A DNA stretch of 64,000 nt from Theobroma cacao. Lineage: Eukaryota > Streptophyta > Magnoliopsida > Malvales > Malvaceae. The translations under genes and the position numbers were made by a program. Below are positions 60,176 to 64,000 of the stretch, one piece after another. The notes beneath the pieces were generated by a model, which ran no database searches, was not told the origin of the DNA, and saw nothing but the letters and a program-made list of their open reading frames with translations. Location: the NCBI RefSeq assembly GCF_000208745.1, contig NC_030850.1, forward strand, positions 12,497,698 through 12,561,697, read 5' to 3'. Position 1 is the stretch's first letter, and every line of letters starts with the position of its first letter.

Positions 60176-61000
60176 TCTATATTAAATAGTTCTTTATCTT
60201 ATCCTATTTTATTCTCTCTCCATTTATATAGAACTACCTTTTTCACCTAATTTGATTTTTCCATATTTTGTTTCATCGTATTTTAATTCTAGTTCTTCCT
60301 AATTTATTTTCACTCTTATTATTTCTACATAAATTTTCATGACTATGTATTTCGTGAATATGTTCCACATTTCATCTTTTCCCACATTTATATATATATT
60401 TTTTACAAACAATCTGCTAAATATCGTATGTATTTTAACTAAATTAATGCTCTAATGAAACTAATTAGCTTTCTTTTTTTTTTATATAAATTTTAAGTCA
60501 AACTTAGCACCACAAAATCAGGACAATATATCTATAATAATAATAAAAAATGAAAAATTTACCTTGCTAGGAACAGCCACTCCCTCCAGCACCGAGACGA
60601 TGTCGCTTTGTAGTCGAAAGGGGTTTTGGGTAAGTCAAAACGGTGCCATTTTTAACCTTTGGAACCTCCCTCTTTCTTCTTTTTTCCTCTATTTTCTCTC
60701 TCTAATGGCCGGCTACTCAATCTCTCTAATCTTCTATTTTTTTTTTGCTCTCTCTTAACCAAGATCTCCCTCTCTTCACTTACCATTCCTCTCATTTCCG
60801 CCTTCTCACCCGATCTTCCGCCCTCTCTAAACTGCAGATTTTAACAATCTGCTAAACAATCTTCTATTTTTTTTTTTGTTAGGAAGCTTGCTAGGGACTT
60901 TTTTTGACTGCTAGAGATTCAGATTTCTTTTGGTTTTTGGTTTCAATTTTTTTCTGCAGGTTGTTGATTTTTCATTGCCGGTCCCTCTCTAATGCTACAG
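60176..61000. other. AT- then CT-rich noncoding sequence
   Basis: No gene recognised. The stretch 60565-60840 is pyrimidine-rich with repeated CTCTCT motifs, like a transcribed leader of a retroelement. CAATCTGCTAAA occurs at about 60409 and again at 60847. Confidence 0.4.
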
Positions 61001-61020
61001 TGCCCCCTCCCCTCTATACC

Positions 61021-61102
61021 CGGTTCCTGGGCACTGGGGGGGGCACGTTCCACTACCCTGTCCCTGGGCACCAGGGGGCAAGTTCCACTACCCTGCCAGA
61101 CG
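61021..61102 (+). repeat. GC-rich direct repeat (~40 bp, two copies)
   Basis: Two copies of a unit CCTGGGCAC..GGGGG..GTTCCACTACCCTG lie at about 61026-61060 and 61063-61095, differing at a few bases, directly left of the hairpins. Confidence 0.75.
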
Positions 61103-61164
61103 CGAAAAATTCGCGTCTGGCAGGTGAGAGAGGTGCCTGGCAGGGTGCGTCCGCACCCTGCCAG
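61092..61164. repeat. Two adjacent perfect GC-rich hairpins
   Basis: Hairpin 1 (61092-61124) has 15-bp arms CCTGCCAGACGCGAA and TTCGCGTCTGGCAGG with a 3-base AAA loop. Hairpin 2 (61137-61164) has 13-bp arms CTGGCAGGGTGCG and CGCACCCTGCCAG with a 2-base TC spacer. Both share the CTGGCAGG/CCTGCCAG core, so the arms can also pair between hairpins. The segment stands out as GC-rich in a strongly AT-rich setting. Confidence 0.9.
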
Positions 61165-61399
61165 TAGTACCTTTCTCCTTTCTTTTTCTATTTTTTTTTT
61201 AAATTTTATTATATATTTTTTGATTTATTTTTTTTTTGTTTATAATTTTAGTGTCTACAAGAAGGAACTAGAAAGCTTTTAAAATTTGGTGTGTGAGTAG
61301 AAAAGGAGCTAGGTGTCAAACATTGCCTATTCTGAAGGAACTGAAGTTAGGAAGAAAGGAGAAAAAAATGAAAAATCGAAAATACCTTTTCAAATTGAT

Positions 61400-61935
61400 A
61401 AAATATCATGAATAAGTGTTAGATGTAGAGAAGGTATGTAAGTAGGTTAGATTATAATTTCCTTAATTATTTTAGTTTTTCTTTTTTAGTATTATTTAAA
61501 TATTAGAAACTTTTCTTAAGTTTTTCTAACACTTTTGATAAACATTAAGAAGAACCTATTCAGCTTAAGAGTACTCAAGAAAATCATTTATTTCCCTGAA
61601 AAGACTTCGTCATTGGATTATTTTCAATATGTAAAAAATATTTGGATAATGTTATGAATATTTTTGTGAATATCCATTTATGTTTTCTATATTTAGTTTT
61701 GGATGTAAATTACATTGGATCAACTTTAGGATTTAATCTATCCATTTAATCCCTTAGTATTATCTTTATCTTGTAAATTCAATCTAGATAAAGGGTTATT
61801 AGCTTATAAATGAGCCCTTTCACTTCATTTGTAAATACACATTTGAATAAGATCTTCTTACGCCCTATAAATATTTATTTTTATATTTCTCTTATAATTG
61901 TTCTTTCAGATTTATTCCATAATATATTATCAGCA
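61400..61935 (+). mobile_element. Probable 5' LTR and primer-binding region of a Ty1/copia element
   Basis: The region ends with a TATA-like TATAAATGAGCCC (61804-61816), a leader resembling copia LTR R/U5 sequence (TTCATTTGTAAATACACATT), and ATATTATCAGCACGATTC at about 61925-61942. The motif TTATCAGCACG follows the LTR in many plant copia elements. The coding remains of such an element lie downstream on the same strand. The left LTR boundary is not determined. Confidence 0.5.
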
Positions 61936-62199
61936 CGATTCTTTAATCTCTTTAGTATTAGAATTATTATGTTTTCATCATCTTCAAGCTTCAAAAGGAT
62001 TTCAATGATTGGGTTTTGATTTATGATTTTAAAAAATCTGATAAGTGACTTGATATCTCTTTAATATTTTCATTCCCTAAAAATCAACCTTAAAATGAAT
62101 TTTACTATCATGTTGTATATATTATATTTTGTTTCTTGATTGGAAAGTGAATTTGCTATTATATAACTATTAATGAAAAATTATGAATTTTCATTCCCT

Positions 62200-62375
62200 G
62201 ATCTGAATGTGACAAATGAGCTACTAATAAAAAAATTATAAATCCATCCATTCCTTCGTCTATTCTTTGAAATGAATGAGACATCATTTAATAATTATAG
62301 TCATAATCATGAATCCATCCATTCTTTGAAGTGAATGCAACATTATTTAATAATTATAATGACCATAATAATTTA
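62200..62375 (+). repeat. Imperfect ~75-bp tandem duplication
   Basis: AATCCATCCATTC..CTTTGAAATGAATGAGACATCATTTAATAATTATA is repeated as AATCCATCCATTCTTTGAAGTGAATGCAACATTATTTAATAATTATA. Both copies lie inside the presumed copia leader/gag region. Confidence 0.7.
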
Positions 62376-62424
62376 CACTATCACTATTTTAATTATAATT
62401 TTACCATCAAAATCTAAGAATAAT

Positions 62425-62625
62425 TTTACCACTAGAAGTTGATAGATTATTTTACCATAAAAAGTGGATGGTGCCTTAACTCACTAAAAAATGGATAATC
62501 CACCAGAAATGGATAACCTATCATATGTGGATCAATCAACAAAAGTGGATGTATACTTGTAACCTACCACAAGTAGATGAATACTTTCAATACACCAAAA
62601 ATGGATGAATAATGAAAAGATAAAA
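62425..62625 (+). repeat. Minisatellite with ACCAAAAATGGATGAATA-like core
   Basis: About eight diverged units of 20-28 bases, each with variants of 'ACCANAAGTGGATNNATA' (e.g. near 62431, 62454, 62490, 62500, 62523, 62536, 62563, 62594). It lies between the presumed copia LTR and pol. Confidence 0.6.
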
Positions 62626-63114
62626 ATAAAAAAAATGATAAAAGGAATGTAGAAAACATATTGTCATTGATGAGGCAAGAAAGACCATTGGTCACGTACT
62701 TGTTCTACGTCTTGAATTTTATCAAGCATCATCGAAAACTACAACATCTTGTGATGATTTTAATCATGGCCAAGTTGATATAGCACATTAAGATATTTGT
62801 CCACTGTGAAAGAGGAATTGATTATATGATTGGTAATAGAAATATCCATTATTGATTTTCTTGTCCTGAAAAAAGAATTGACCATTTGATTGGTAATAGA
62901 AATATCTGAGAATGAACTTAATAGTGATTAGTATATTTTAGTATAACTATATTTTGAAGATGCTTTAATATGCTTTCATTATATTTAAATGATATGTTCT
63001 TATTATGTGTTTTAATTCTATATTTAATATTCTTTTATGTTAACTTGTAAGTTTCTTATTGTATATATTTTATTTTATTAAAAAAATATATAGATATTCA
63101 TATTGTTGGTTCCA

Positions 63115-64000
63115 AGATCTATGATGTAAATATATGTTTAGTCGACATTGCTATAACACATACTGTATTTAAAGACAAGAAATATTTTTCTTACTTGACA
63201 AAAAAAAAAAAACCAATGTCAATTTAATATCTGGTAGTATCAGATTAATTGAAAGCTCCAAAAGAGCTAATATTTTACTATCTTGGGGAATAAAGTAATA
63301 GAGGATGTATTATTTTCTATTAAATCTCAAAGAAGTTTATTAAGTTTTAAAGATATCCTTCTTATAGATATCATATTGAAACAACGAATGAAAAAGACAC
63401 TTAATACCTCTATATTACATCTATTATCTCAGGTCGAAAGTGTATGTTGAAAAAAAAATATTACTCAATTTGTTCTCTGAATTAAACTATATAAATATTA
63501 GAAACCCATAGTAAACCAGAAGTTTACTAATGATTTTAATGTTTGGCATGACCAGTTGGACCATCTCAGATCAATAATGATGCAAAAAAAAAAATGATTG
63601 AAAATTTATATGATTATTCATTGAAAAACCAAAAAAAATTTCAATCTAATGAATTTTTGTGTGTTGCTTGCTCTGAAGGTAAATAAATTATAAGGCTATC
63701 ACTAGCTAAAGTTTGGACTGAATTTCCTACTTTTTGAATAATATTCTGGGTTATATGTGGATTCATATATCTACTATGTGAATCATTTAGATATTTTACA
63801 GTTGTAATTGATGCATCAACTAGATGGTCACATGCGTGCTTATTATCAGCTTGTAATTTGGCATTTGCAACCATTCGTTTGCAAGCACATTTTCCTAGTT
63901 ATGTAATCAAGATTATTTGTCTTGACAATATTGGTGAATTTACATCTCAAGCCTTTAATATTACATATTAGTTAGAATAACTATTGAACAATTTGTTGCT
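63115..64000 (+). pseudogene. Ty1/copia polyprotein (protease, GAG-pre-integrase, integrase), decayed, cut by window edge
   Basis: Plus-strand translation shows 'CLVDIAITHTVFKDKKYF' (retroviral-type protease region), 'ISGSIRLIESSKRANILL', 'RSLLSFKDI', then 'KFTNDFNVWHDQLDHLRS' and 'SNEFLCVACSEGK' (GAG-pre-integrase; His/Cys zinc-binding residues), and 'VVIDASTRWSHACLLS' and 'LDNIGEFTSQAFN' (integrase core D..D region). Several stops and small frameshifts interrupt it (e.g. after 'VESVC', and after 'SEGK'). The protease Asp-Ser/Thr-Gly is altered. Reverse transcriptase and RNase H would lie beyond 64000. It is the coding part of the element whose LTR seems to end near 61930. An opposite-strand frame at 63641-63874 is only its shadow. 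Confidence 0.8.

Noticed and set aside
63641..63874. 77-codon minus-strand frame at the right end
   Set aside because: Antisense shadow of the copia integrase region.

Overview
The window is nuclear DNA of a flowering plant, almost certainly a eudicot and probably a rosid. It is AT-rich, its genes have many short introns with GT..AG borders and plant-type exon structure, and it carries Ty3/gypsy, Ty1/copia, hAT and Mutator-related remains. I cannot name the species. Coding exons below were built by hand by joining splice sites in frame. Every multi-exon model closes in phase from ATG to stop with no internal stop codon.

Layout: (1) 1-10 kb is repeat-rich: a minus-strand 3' LTR running off the left edge, a diverged tandem-repeat block, a dead Ulp1-like (Mutator-associated) gene, minisatellites and a fold-back element. 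(2) 10.5-13.4 kb holds a tandem pair of small EF-hand calcium-binding genes. (3) 14.1-51.7 kb is the gene-rich core: TAF6 (-), an IQD calmodulin-binding protein (+), eIF1A (-), a DUF1664 membrane/coiled-coil protein (-), a BPI/LBP lipid-binding secreted protein (+), the short tRNase Z TRZ2 (+) and mitochondrial beta-ketoacyl-ACP synthase (-). (4) 51.7-55.4 kb is AT-rich with no gene seen. (5) 55.4-64 kb is repetitive again: a 2,992-bp solo LTR with intact target-site duplication, the same tandem-repeat family as on the left, a sequencing gap, a GC-rich double hairpin, and a decayed Ty1/copia element running off the right edge.

The genes are mostly housekeeping and do not form one pathway: TAF6 (transcription initiation), eIF1A (translation initiation), TRZ2 (tRNA 3' processing, probably plastid), mtKAS (mitochondrial fatty acid/octanoate synthesis), IQD and EF-hand proteins (calcium signalling), LBR-like protein (lipid/LPS binding). 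From memory, TAF6, DUF1664 and LBR are consecutive in Arabidopsis (At1g04950-At1g04970), and TRZ2 and mtKAS are neighbours there (At2g04530-At2g04540). The window therefore seems to hold in one piece two blocks that are separate in Arabidopsis. I saw no evidence of a novel multigene system. The most unusual sequence structures are the GC-rich double hairpin near 61.1 kb and a miR396-like stem-loop near 21.4 kb.
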